From NCBI RefSeq assembly GCF_040225985.1, contig NZ_JBBPEU010000008.1, positions 62,001-126,000 on the forward strand: a stretch of DNA of 64,000 nt, read 5' to 3'. The first letter of the stretch is position 1; every line of letters begins with the position of its first letter. The notes below the pieces were generated by a model. That model ran no database searches. It saw only the letters and a list, made by a program, of their open reading frames with translations, and was not told where the DNA came from. The position numbers and the translations under genes are program-made. The stretch comes from Shimia sp040225985. Its GTDB lineage: Bacteria; Pseudomonadota; Alphaproteobacteria; Rhodobacterales; Rhodobacteraceae. Positions 8,208 through 16,602 of the stretch are shown piece by piece.

Positions 8208-8866
8208 CCCGACAGAAGACCAGCGAGCGCCGTGGCGCAGGCCGAGACCTTCTCGATAGCGCGCGGTGCATCTATGTCTTCCATTGCGACCACCCCGACG
8301 CTGGCCTCTAATGTGCCGCCCGCGATCGGGCAAGCGACGCCAACCGCGCCTTTCTGCAAGGCTCCGCGCGTCAGGGAATAGCCTTGCGCGCGGGCCTCGA
8401 TGATTTCGGGGGGGTCATCTGGCGCCGCTGGACGCCCAGCCAGAATCGCAAGTCCGGCTGCCCCTTGGGTAATAGGGTGCGTGCTGCCGACGCGGTACCC
8501 GACCCGGATCAGCACGTCTTCGGGTTCGGCGACAAGGATCGCCGCGCATTTGTCCTGTTGTGCGACCGAGATGAATGCAGTTGCCTGCGTGTCAAATGCC
8601 AACCTGTCCAGAAACGGCCGCGCGCGATGACGGAATTGCGGTTCGAACCTGCGCTCCAGTCCCAGAATACCTGCCCCCAGCACCAGGCGCCCCTCGGGCA
8701 GGCGTAGCACCATGCCGTGCTGTTCCAGCGTGGTCACGATCCGGTAGGCAATCGCACGATCCACCTCTAACGCGGCAGCCAGATCGGCGATCGAAATGCC
8801 TTCGGGCCAGCGCGCCACGACTTCAAGCGCCTTCAAGCCGCGATCCAGAGTTTTGAGCGTGCTCAT
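8183..8866 (-). CDS. IclR family transcriptional regulator
   Basis: The 227-residue protein has an N-terminal winged HTH (residues about 5-60, with SIADLAAALEVDRAIAYRIVTTLEQ) and a C-terminal IclR effector domain (GSTHPITQGAAGLAIL, then ARAQGYSLTRGALQKGAVGVACPI). ATG 8866 has GGAGGGG in ribosome-site position; an upstream ATG at 9013 would run over the P450 promoter. It is divergent from the P450 gene with 83 bp between, which suggests it controls that gene. Its 3' end overlaps kynU by 25 bases. IclR proteins often sense aromatic or carboxylic acids; the ligand is unknown. Confidence 0.9.
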   Translation of the reverse strand: MSTLKTLDRGLKALEVVARWPEGISIADLAAALEVDRAIAYRIVTTLEQHGMVLRLPEGRLVLGAGILGLERRFEPQFRHRARPFLDRLAFDTQATAFISVAQQDKCAAILVAEPEDVLIRVGYRVGSTHPITQGAAGLAILAGRPAAPDDPPEIIEARAQGYSLTRGALQKGAVGVACPIAGGTLEASVGVVAMEDIDAPRAIEKVSACATALAGLLSGQVTRETV

Positions 8867-8878
8867 CGGTCCCCTCCT

Positions 8879-8936
8879 TGACTTTGCAAAAAGAGTCACC
8901 GATTGTGCGATAAAAGTAAAGGTTCGCGCGATAAAA
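8879..8936. promoter_or_regulatory. candidate IclR operator in the IclR/P450 divergent promoter
   Basis: The gap between the two start codons holds an inverted repeat TGACT (8879-8883) / AGTCA (8894-8898) with a 10-bp spacer, and two direct repeats GCGATAAAA at 8907-8915 and 8928-8936, exactly 21 bp apart (two helical turns). This geometry suits a dimeric or tetrameric regulator. Binding by the adjacent IclR is inferred. Confidence 0.45.
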
Positions 8937-8949
8937 AACTGGAGGAGAC

Positions 8950-11256
8950 ATGTCGCACCCATCCTGCCCCGTGGATAACGGTCTTTCGCCGACCGGATGT
9001 CCAATTTCGACACAGGCCGCTGCGTTTAACCCGTTTGAGGGCCCTTATCAGGTTGATCCCGCCGAGGCATTGCGCTGGGCGCGCGAGGAAGAACCCGTGT
9101 TCTACAGCCCCGAGCTCGGCTATTGGGTGGTCACGCGGTACGAGGACGTGAAGGCGGTGTTTCGCGACAACATCCTGTTCTCGCCGGCCAATGCGCTTGA
9201 GAAAATCACGCCGGCCCCGCCAAAGGCGCTGGATATTCTGGCGCGCTATGGCTTCAACATGCAGCGCACCATGGTGAACGAGGATGAGCCCGATCACATG
9301 GCGCGGCGCCGTTTGTTGCTCGAGGATTTTCTGCCCGAAAACCTTGCCAGGCATGAACCGGCGGTCCGGCAGCTAACACGCCAGTATATGGACCGCTTCA
9401 TTGATCGCGGTCATGCCGATCTGGTGGCGGACATGTTCTTTGAAATCCCGCTAACCGTGGCCATGCATTTCCTTGGGGTGCCGAACGAAGGGGCAGAGGA
9501 GCTCAAGAAATTTGCCGTCGCCCACACGTTGAACACATGGGGTCGTCCGACCGAAGAAGAGCAGCTTGAAATCTCTGAAAACGTGGGGCGATTCTGGCAG
9601 GTTGCGAACCGGATTCTGGATGACATGTGGGCCGATCCCACGGGCGAGGGGTGGATGTATGAAACCATCCGCCAGCACATGAAGCACCCGGAGATTGTCA
9701 CCGAGAGCTATATGCGGTCGATGATGATGGCCATTCTTGCGGCGGCGCACGAAACCACCTCGAATGCCACGGCCAATGCATTTTTGACCCTTCTGTCGAA
9801 CCGAGATGCCTGGGAAGACATCTGCGAAAATCCGGCCCTGATCCCCAGCGCGGTCGAGGAATGCCTGCGCGTGGCGGGATCAATCGTGGCCTGGCGGCGC
9901 GTGGCCACGGCCCCCGCACAGGTGGGCGGGGTGGATATTCCTGAAGGCGGTAAGCTATTGATCGTGATGGCCAGCGCCAACAAGGACCCGCGCCATTGGG
10001 AAAACCCCGACCAGATTGATATTTATCGCGACAACGCTGCCGAACACCTGACCTTTGGTTATGGCGCGCATCAATGCATGGGCAAGAATATCGGTCGCAT
10101 GGAGATGCGGGTGTTTCTCGAAGAATTCAGCCGCCGCCTGCCGCATATGCGCCTGAAAGAGGGGCAAGAGTTCAGCTATCTTCCCAACACCTCGTTCCGC
10201 GGCCCGGAAAAGCTGTTGGTGGAATGGGACCCGGCGCAGAACCCCGAACGGCGCGATCCGGGTGTTCTTCAGGGGGGACAGAGTTTCCGCATAGGGGCGC
10301 CGGTCAAGGATGATATCCTGCGGCAGGTGCGGGTGGTGGGTGTGACCCATATCGCCATAGATGTGATGCGGGTCGACCTGCAGGATCCGCGCGGGCGTGA
10401 TCTGCCGCGCTGGACAGCGGGGGCGCATATCGACCTCGTGTCAGGAACCATGCGCCGGAAATATTCCCTCTGCGGATCGCAGGACGATACCAGCACCTAT
10501 AGCGTCTGTATCCTGCGCGAAGATGAGGGGCGCGGTGGGTCCGTGCATTTTCACGAAGCCCTGAAAGCGGGCGATATGGTTCATATTGCGGGGCCGCGCA
10601 ATCATTTCCGGCTGGATGAAGCCGCATCCGGGCATGTGCTCGTGGCAGGTGGTATCGGGATCACGCCGATCCTTGCCATGGCGGACCGGCTGCGTGCGCT
10701 GGGTAAACCTTATGAGATTCACTATTGCGGCACATCCCGAGACCGGATGGCGTTGTTGGACCGGGTGGTGGCTGATCATGGCAGCGCGTTGCAATTGCAT
10801 ATCAAAGAGGAAGGCGGGCGCCTTGACCTCGCGGCCCTTGGGGCGGGCCTTGCAGGGCGACAGCTTTGGTGTTGCGGGCCCGAACGGATGCTCGACCATC
10901 TCGAAACCCTTGCAAACGATTGGCCAGAGGGCAGCTTGCATGTGGAACATTTCTCGGGTGTGTCTTCCGGTCTGGACCCGGACAAGGAACATGCCTTCGA
11001 AGTCGCCCTCAAGGACAGTGGCCTGACCTTGAGCGTCGGCAATGACCAGACGCTGCTGGATGCCCTCACGGCTGCGGGCGTGGATGTGCCCTGTGATTGC
11101 AACGAGGGCTTGTGCGGTACCTGCGAAGTGGCCGTTCTCGAAGGCGAGATTGACCACCGCGACAAGGTGCTGAGTTCCGAAGAACGTGACGGGCAGGATC
11201 GCATGATGGCCTGTTGTTCGCGCGCCAAGGGGGGCAAGCTGGTGCTTGGGCTATAG
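8950..11256 (+). CDS. self-sufficient cytochrome P450 (CYP116B type) fused to FMN reductase and ferredoxin
   Basis: This 768-residue enzyme has three modules. The P450 (about 20-430) has I-helix AHETT at 266-270, ExxR at E304/R307 and heme ligand C376 in FGYGAHQCMG. A phthalate-dioxygenase-type reductase (about 450-665) has an FMN-site RKYSLCG at 503-509 and NAD-site GGIGITPI at 567-574. A C-terminal plant-type [2Fe-2S] ferredoxin has Cys 717, 722, 725 and 755. This order is that of P450RhF/CYP116B, which need no partner proteins. It should hydroxylate or dealkylate a small hydrophobic substrate using NAD(P)H; the substrate is unknown. GGAGGAG precedes ATG 8950. It converges on the TetR gene with a 6-base overlap. 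Confidence 0.93.
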   Translation: MSHPSCPVDNGLSPTGCPISTQAAAFNPFEGPYQVDPAEALRWAREEEPVFYSPELGYWVVTRYEDVKAVFRDNILFSPANALEKITPAPPKALDILARYGFNMQRTMVNEDEPDHMARRRLLLEDFLPENLARHEPAVRQLTRQYMDRFIDRGHADLVADMFFEIPLTVAMHFLGVPNEGAEELKKFAVAHTLNTWGRPTEEEQLEISENVGRFWQVANRILDDMWADPTGEGWMYETIRQHMKHPEIVTESYMRSMMMAILAAAHETTSNATANAFLTLLSNRDAWEDICENPALIPSAVEECLRVAGSIVAWRRVATAPAQVGGVDIPEGGKLLIVMASANKDPRHWENPDQIDIYRDNAAEHLTFGYGAHQCMGKNIGRMEMRVFLEEFSRRLPHMRLKEGQEFSYLPNTSFRGPEKLLVEWDPAQNPERRDPGVLQGGQSFRIGAPVKDDILRQVRVVGVTHIAIDVMRVDLQDPRGRDLPRWTAGAHIDLVSGTMRRKYSLCGSQDDTSTYSVCILREDEGRGGSVHFHEALKAGDMVHIAGPRNHFRLDEAASGHVLVAGGIGITPILAMADRLRALGKPYEIHYCGTSRDRMALLDRVVADHGSALQLHIKEEGGRLDLAALGAGLAGRQLWCCGPERMLDHLETLANDWPEGSLHVEHFSGVSSGLDPDKEHAFEVALKDSGLTLSVGNDQTLLDALTAAGVDVPCDCNEGLCGTCEVAVLEGEIDHRDKVLSSEERDGQDRMMACCSRAKGGKLVLGL

Positions 11257-11913
11257 GGTTTTCAGCTGGGCGACCGCAGCTTCCAACCGTGTGATCGCGT
11301 CGTCCAGCGCCCCATGTTTTGCTTCGCCGCCCCCGCCATAGGTGGCACGAAACACCGTCATCAGATTCGCGATACAGTCCTCGGCGGACTTTCCGGGATC
11401 AAGGAAAACCGACCGCGAGGAATGTTCCAGCGTGCCAAAGAACAGGTCCCGCGCGACCCAAGGTGACGCGGCGCTGGTGATCTCGCCACGATCCAGCGCC
11501 CGTGCGAACATTTCGTCAAAGACCCGCACATAGCCCCGGATCATGTCCACGGGCGCCACAAAGCCAAGGTGCTGCACCCGCATGGCAAGGTTCAGGTCGA
11601 TATAGTCGATATCTTCGTGAAATGAGGTCATGTGAAAGCGGGCAAACTGTTCCAGTTGCGCAAAGAAGGGTAGAGATGTGTCCACAGTATCGCGCGCGCG
11701 CTTGGTCAGGTCTGACCAATAGGCGTTGATGACAGCGCGCACCAGATCCTGCTTGGTCTTGTAGTACAGATAGATCGTGCCCTCGGCGACGCCCGCCTTG
11801 CGCGCGATTTCCGCGATGCGCCCTTTTTCATACCCGACCGAGGTAAACACCTCGCGCGCGGCGTCGAGAATGGCTGCCTCGCGTTGTTCCAGTTTCTCGC
11901 GTTTGGTGGCCAT
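11251..11913 (-). CDS. TetR family transcriptional regulator
   Basis: The 220-residue protein has the TetR HTH in residues about 10-55 (REVFTSVGYEKGRIAEIARKAG followed by the EGTIYLYYKTKQDL recognition and turn segment) and a helical ligand domain. ATG 11913 lies two bases after the stop of the acyl-CoA dehydrogenase, so both are one transcript; a TTG at 11919 is the alternative. TetR proteins of this subtype (near FadR/LiuR/AtuR) commonly respond to acyl-CoAs. The likely target is the divergent promoter at 13059-13194. Confidence 0.9.
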   Translation of the reverse strand: MATKREKLEQREAAILDAAREVFTSVGYEKGRIAEIARKAGVAEGTIYLYYKTKQDLVRAVINAYWSDLTKRARDTVDTSLPFFAQLEQFARFHMTSFHEDIDYIDLNLAMRVQHLGFVAPVDMIRGYVRVFDEMFARALDRGEITSAASPWVARDLFFGTLEHSSRSVFLDPGKSAEDCIANLMTVFRATYGGGGEAKHGALDDAITRLEAAVAQLKTL

Positions 11914-11915
11914 GC

Positions 11916-13058
11916 TCAAAGCCCCATCTGGCGCACGGCAAGATCGCGCATGATCTCTTCCGACCCGCCTCCGATGGCCATGACCTTGACCTCTCGATAG
12001 ATGCGCTCGACCGAATGCCCCCGCAAATAGGCCGCGCCCCCGATAATCTGTATGGCCTCGCTGGCGCAGTATTCCAGCGCCTTGGTCGTGTGAAACTTAG
12101 CCTTACTTATCTCAGCCACGGGCATGGCGTCGTTCTCGATGGCCCAGCAAATCTGGTTCAGGTAGGTCTCGCAGGTATCAATCCGCACGGACATCTCCGC
12201 GATCTTGTGACGGATCACCTGCGACCGGATCAATTTACGCCCAAATGTTTCGCGATCCTGCGCCCAGGCAATCGCTTCGGCCAGACAGGTTTTCATCATG
12301 CCGAGGCATTGCGCCACCAGCGCGAGACGCTCGAAGTTGAAGTTGTTCATGATTGCGAGGAACCCGCGGTTTTCCTCACCCAGCATATGCGTAGCGGGCA
12401 CGCGGCATTCATCAAAGAACAGGCTGGCCTGATCCGACGCCCACCAGCCCATCTTGCGATCCAGCTCACTGCGCGAGAACCCCTCGGCACCCGCATCCAC
12501 TAGGAACAGGGAAATCCCCTCAAGGCCCGGGCCACCGGTGCGCGCGCCAATCACGAAATGGCTGGCCGTCATACCGCCGGTGATAAAGGTCTTGGACCCG
12601 TTCAGCACGTAATGGTTGCCGTCCTTGCGCGCGGTGGTCTTCAGGTTTGCCACGTCCGATCCGCCTGATGGCTCGGTGATCCCAAGCGCAGATCCTTTGC
12701 GCCCCAGCACGATATCGGCAAGGATTTCGGACTTGATTTCTTCATTGGCCAGATCGTGGATCGGCCCGATCGAAATCATGCGCCCGCCAAGCGCCGCAGG
12801 TACGCCCCCTGCGCCGATCTTGCCCATCTCTTCGTTGAACGCGGCGCGCATGAAGGCGTTTTCCATGCCAAGGCCACCGTAAGCCTCGTCAATACCGAAC
12901 CCGAAAACCCCCAGCGCCCCGATCTTTTCGTGCAACTCCCACGGAATGGCGCCGGCTTCGTCCCACGCATCCGCAAAGGGGCGGATTTCACTGTCGATAA
13001 AACGCCGGATCATATCCCGGAAGTCCCGGATTTCGTCGGTCTCAAAGGGGTTTTTCAT
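11916..13058 (-). CDS. acyl-CoA dehydrogenase (Atu/Liu type)
   Basis: A 380-residue flavoprotein of the acyl-CoA dehydrogenase family. It has ALGITEPSGGSDVANLKTTA (FAD/substrate loop), GSKTFITGG, and a C-terminal domain with IIGGAAYLRGHSVERIYRE. The YEGT-type glutamate is absent, so the catalytic base is probably the Glu of NFERLALV, as in isovaleryl-CoA dehydrogenase. AAGGAA precedes ATG 13058; M13 of the longer frame was chosen for this reason. It is cotranscribed with the TetR gene and divergent from the AtuA/carboxylase genes, matching the role of AtuD (citronellyl-CoA) or LiuA. The exact substrate is not known. Confidence 0.88.
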   Translation of the reverse strand: MKNPFETDEIRDFRDMIRRFIDSEIRPFADAWDEAGAIPWELHEKIGALGVFGFGIDEAYGGLGMENAFMRAAFNEEMGKIGAGGVPAALGGRMISIGPIHDLANEEIKSEILADIVLGRKGSALGITEPSGGSDVANLKTTARKDGNHYVLNGSKTFITGGMTASHFVIGARTGGPGLEGISLFLVDAGAEGFSRSELDRKMGWWASDQASLFFDECRVPATHMLGEENRGFLAIMNNFNFERLALVAQCLGMMKTCLAEAIAWAQDRETFGRKLIRSQVIRHKIAEMSVRIDTCETYLNQICWAIENDAMPVAEISKAKFHTTKALEYCASEAIQIIGGAAYLRGHSVERIYREVKVMAIGGGSEEIMRDLAVRQMGL

Positions 13059-13129
13059 CTGTGTGTTCCTTCCGCCAAACGCGACAAAGGGCAAAGTTCC
13101 GGTGCGTCACATCTTGTTCTGTGAGCTTG

Positions 13130-13158
13130 ACTCATAAATGATGAGTGGTGTTCACTCA
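13130..13158. promoter_or_regulatory. candidate TetR operator, two overlapping inverted repeats
   Basis: In the divergent promoter, ACTCAT-N5-ATGAGT (13130-13146) and TGAGTG-N5-CACTCA (13142-13158) are both perfect 17-bp inverted repeats. They share the middle half-site and are 12 bp apart, as expected for two dimers on overlapping sites. The neighbouring TetR protein is the natural candidate. Confidence 0.6.
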
Positions 13159-13194
13159 AGCCCGTTGCCAAGTGACGCAGCGACGGAGGAGAGC

Positions 13195-14970
13195 ATGACA
13201 AAGCGTGACATGATCCGCATCGGCGGGGCTGCCGGTTTCTGGGGAGAGTCGGATATGGCCTTGCCCCAACTGCTGCGCGCAGGCGGGCTCGACTTTATCG
13301 TGTTCGACTATCTGGCCGAGGTGACCCTGTCGATCATGGCGCGCCAGCGCGCCAAGGATCCGGCGGCCGGATATGCCACGGATTTTGTGACCCATGTCAT
13401 GACACCCAACCTTGAAGATATCGCGGGTCAGGGGGTGCGCATCATTTCGAATGCGGGCGGCATGAACCCAAGTGCCTGCGCCGAGGCCCTGCGCAAAGAG
13501 ATCGCGGCCCGCGGCCTGTCGCTATCGGTGGCCGTGGTCACGGGCGATGATCTGCTGCATCGACGGGCCGATTTTGCCCGGATGCGCGAGATGTTTTCGG
13601 GCGCGGACTTTCCGGAGAACCCCGCCAGCATCAACGCCTATCTGGGGGCTTTTCCCATTGCCCGTGCACTGGACGAAGGGGCTGACATCGTCATCACGGG
13701 GCGTTGCGTGGACAGTGCCGTCACCCTTGGGGCCTGCATCCATGCCTTTGGTTGGGGGCGACAGGACCATGACCTTCTGAGCGCCGGATCCCTGGCGGGG
13801 CATATCCTTGAGTGCGGCCCTCAAGCGACTGGTGGCAATTTCACCGACTGGCGCGACGTGGCCGGGGATATTGTCAACATCGGCTATCCGGTGGCTGAAA
13901 TGCATCGCGACGGCACCTTTGTCTGCACCAAGCCCGAGGGCACCGGCGGACAGGTCAGCGTGGCCACGGTCGGCGAACAGATGCTTTACGAGATCGGGAA
14001 CCCCGCAGCCTATATTCTGCCGGACGTGGTGTGTGATTTCACTCAGGTTTCGTTAGAGCAGGAAGGGCCCGACCGCGTTCGTGTGACCGGGGCGCGGGGG
14101 CGTGCGGCACCCGCGACCTACAAGGTCAGTACGACCTATGCGGACGGGTTCCGGGCGGGCACGATCGTGTTTTTTCAGGGGCAGGATGCGGCGGATAAGG
14201 CCCGACTTTTTGCCGAGGCCACATTCGTCCGCGCGCGCCGGAAACTTCGGGCGCTCAATGCCCCGGATTTCACCGAAACTCTTGTCGAGATCACGGGTGA
14301 CGAAAGTTGTTACGGCGCAAGTGCTCGCGAAACTGATGCGCGCGACGTGGCACTTAAAATCGCGGCGCGGCATCCCGATGCGCGCGCGGCGGGGCTGCTG
14401 ATCAAGGAAATGACGGGGCTTGCCCTGGCGACGCCTCCGGGGCTGAGCCTGTTCGCGGGCGGGCAATCGCGCCCGTCCCCCGTGGTGCGCCTATTTTCCT
14501 TCCTGACGCCAAAAGACATGCTCACCATTACGGTCGAGATTGACGGGCGCAAAATCGCGCTGCCGCCGGAAACGGGCGCGCCAGTTGACGACATTGCCCC
14601 TCAAATCCCTATGCCGCCGCAGGGGCAGGCCGACATGACGTGCCCCCTTTCCGACCTCGCGGTTGCACGCTCGGGAGACAAGGGCGATAAGGCAAATATC
14701 GGCATCCTGCCACGTGATCCGGCCTATGCGCCATGGATCTGGGCCGCGCTGGACGAGGCTGAAATCACACGACGGTTCGCCCATTTCCTGCAAGGGGATG
14801 TGGAACGGTTTTTCCTGCCCGGCACGGGCGCGATCAACATCCTGTTGCACGATGTTCTGGGCGGTGGCGGCATGGCGTCCTTGCGCAACGACCCGCAGGG
14901 CAAGACCTATGCCCAGATCCTGCTCGACACGCCGATTCCCATTCCAGCCGCACTGACGGAGACCGACTAA
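13195..14970 (+). CDS. AtuA-like acyclic terpene utilisation protein (DUF1446)
   Basis: The 591-residue product has the DUF1446/AtuA domain in its first three quarters (IRIGGAAGFWGESDMA, FIVFDYLAEVTLSI, ITGRCVDSAVTLGA, CGPQATGGNFTDW) and the AtuA-like C-terminal ferredoxin-fold domain (LARSGDKGDKANIG-like LAVARSGDKGDKANIGI, then FLPGTGAINILLHDVLGGGG). AtuA is required for citronellol/geraniol growth in Pseudomonas but its reaction is not settled. GGAGGAGAG lies before ATG 13195, which is preferred to 13138 because the longer form would begin inside the operator. The stop overlaps the next ATG (TAATG). Confidence 0.88.
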   Translation: MTKRDMIRIGGAAGFWGESDMALPQLLRAGGLDFIVFDYLAEVTLSIMARQRAKDPAAGYATDFVTHVMTPNLEDIAGQGVRIISNAGGMNPSACAEALRKEIAARGLSLSVAVVTGDDLLHRRADFARMREMFSGADFPENPASINAYLGAFPIARALDEGADIVITGRCVDSAVTLGACIHAFGWGRQDHDLLSAGSLAGHILECGPQATGGNFTDWRDVAGDIVNIGYPVAEMHRDGTFVCTKPEGTGGQVSVATVGEQMLYEIGNPAAYILPDVVCDFTQVSLEQEGPDRVRVTGARGRAAPATYKVSTTYADGFRAGTIVFFQGQDAADKARLFAEATFVRARRKLRALNAPDFTETLVEITGDESCYGASARETDARDVALKIAARHPDARAAGLLIKEMTGLALATPPGLSLFAGGQSRPSPVVRLFSFLTPKDMLTITVEIDGRKIALPPETGAPVDDIAPQIPMPPQGQADMTCPLSDLAVARSGDKGDKANIGILPRDPAYAPWIWAALDEAEITRRFAHFLQGDVERFFLPGTGAINILLHDVLGGGGMASLRNDPQGKTYAQILLDTPIPIPAALTETD

Positions 14971-16592
14971 TGGCTGTTTTCCAATCACGCATCCAGCCGA
15001 ACTCGGACGGCTTTTTTAAAAACCGAGACAACATGCTGGCGCTGATCTCAGAGTTGCGTGCGCTTGAAGCGCGCGCGCCCGCATTGTCTGCCAAGCGCAA
15101 CGCGACCTTTGCCAGGCGCGGGCAGATCAATCCGCATGAACGGGTGGCGCGGCTGTTGGATCCCGGCATGCCCTTCCTACAATTACACAGTCTGGCCAAC
15201 TATCTGGTCGAGGACCAGAACCCGGATACATCCGTGCCGGGGGCAAGTATCATTTGCGGGATCGGTTTTGTGAACGGGGTGCGGGCGTTGGTCTGGGCCG
15301 ATGACAGCGGCATCCGCGCGGGATCTCTGGTCGAGGCGTCGCTCGATGTGATCCTGAGCCTGCAATCCATCGCCAAGCGCCAGAAACTGCCACTGATCCA
15401 CCTTGTCGAAAGCGCAGGCGCAAATCTTATGGGTTATAAGGTCGAATTCTTCGTGCAGGGCGGGGCGATGTTCCGCAATCTGGCCCAGATGAGTGCCGCT
15501 GGCGTACCCACAGTGGCGGTGCTGCACGGCCCTTCGACGGCAGGCGGGGCCTATATGCCGGGCATGTCGGATTACGTGATCGGGGTGCGCGAAAACGGGC
15601 TTGCGGCGCTTGCGGGGGCGGCACTTTTGCATGCGGCCACGGGCGAACAGGCGGATGAACGCGAACTGGGCGGCGCAGAGATGCATGCCTCGACCTCGGG
15701 ATTGGTGGAATATCTGGCAGATGACGACGCGCACGCCCTGTCGCTGGCGCGCGATGTGGTGGACCGGTTGAATTGGAATGCGGGTCAGCCCGACTTGCCG
15801 CGCCGGGACTATGTGCCGCCAATTTATGATGCCGACGAACTGGCGGGCGTCGTGCCGACCGACCATCGCACGCCTTACGATGTGCGCGAAGTGCTGGCAC
15901 GGGTGGTCGACGGTTCGGATTTCGAGGATTTCAAACCGCTCTACGGGGGCAGCGTGGTCTGCGCACAGGCCACGATCATGGGGCTGGGTGTGGGGATCAT
16001 CGGCAACAACGGCCCGATTGATCCGGCAGGGGCCACCAAGGCCGCGCAGTTCATCCAGCTCTGCGATCAGGCGGGCGTGCCGCTTGTCTTCCTGAACAAT
16101 ATCACCGGCTACATGGTCGGCACCGACTATGAACAGGCCGGCATGATCAAGCACGGGGCCAAGATGATCCAGGCCGTGACCAACGCAAGGGTGCCCAAAA
16201 TATCGATGTATATCGGGGCCAGCTTCGGGGCGGGCAACTATGGCATGTGTGGCTATGCCTACGAGCCGGATTTTCTCTTTTCATGGCCGAACGCAGCGAT
16301 TGGCGTGATGGGCGGCGCACAGGCCGCCAAAACCATGAGCACCGTCGCCCGCGTCGGGGCCATGCGCAAAGGCGTCGCGGTGGATGAAGACAGGCTCAAG
16401 GCGCAGGAAGAAGCGATTTCGGCCCATTTCACCGCGCAGGAAAGCGCATTCTACGGCTCGGGGCGCTGTCTGGATCACGGAGTGATTGACCCGCGCGACA
16501 CGCGCAAGGTTCTGGGCTTTGCCCTTGAAACGGTGCTGGAGGGGCGGGCGCGGTCGCTCAACCCCAACAGCTTTGGCGTGGCACGGATGTGA
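14970..16592 (+). CDS. acyl-CoA carboxylase beta (carboxyltransferase) subunit
   Basis: A 540-residue biotin-dependent carboxyltransferase of the methylcrotonyl-/geranyl-CoA carboxylase beta family. The N-domain has NPHERVARLLD, LVESAGANL and HGPSTAGGAYMPGMSDY. The C-domain has GIIGNNGPIDPAGATKAAQFIQLC and GASFGAGNYGMCGYAY, the two acyl-CoA oxyanion regions. It partners the alpha subunit 10 bp downstream. Its place directly after AtuA suggests geranyl-CoA (AtuC), but a LiuB-type 3-methylcrotonyl-CoA activity is possible. It is translationally coupled to AtuA. Confidence 0.9.
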   Translation: MAVFQSRIQPNSDGFFKNRDNMLALISELRALEARAPALSAKRNATFARRGQINPHERVARLLDPGMPFLQLHSLANYLVEDQNPDTSVPGASIICGIGFVNGVRALVWADDSGIRAGSLVEASLDVILSLQSIAKRQKLPLIHLVESAGANLMGYKVEFFVQGGAMFRNLAQMSAAGVPTVAVLHGPSTAGGAYMPGMSDYVIGVRENGLAALAGAALLHAATGEQADERELGGAEMHASTSGLVEYLADDDAHALSLARDVVDRLNWNAGQPDLPRRDYVPPIYDADELAGVVPTDHRTPYDVREVLARVVDGSDFEDFKPLYGGSVVCAQATIMGLGVGIIGNNGPIDPAGATKAAQFIQLCDQAGVPLVFLNNITGYMVGTDYEQAGMIKHGAKMIQAVTNARVPKISMYIGASFGAGNYGMCGYAYEPDFLFSWPNAAIGVMGGAQAAKTMSTVARVGAMRKGVAVDEDRLKAQEEAISAHFTAQESAFYGSGRCLDHGVIDPRDTRKVLGFALETVLEGRARSLNPNSFGVARM

Positions 16593-16602
16593 GGAGAGAC
16601 TA

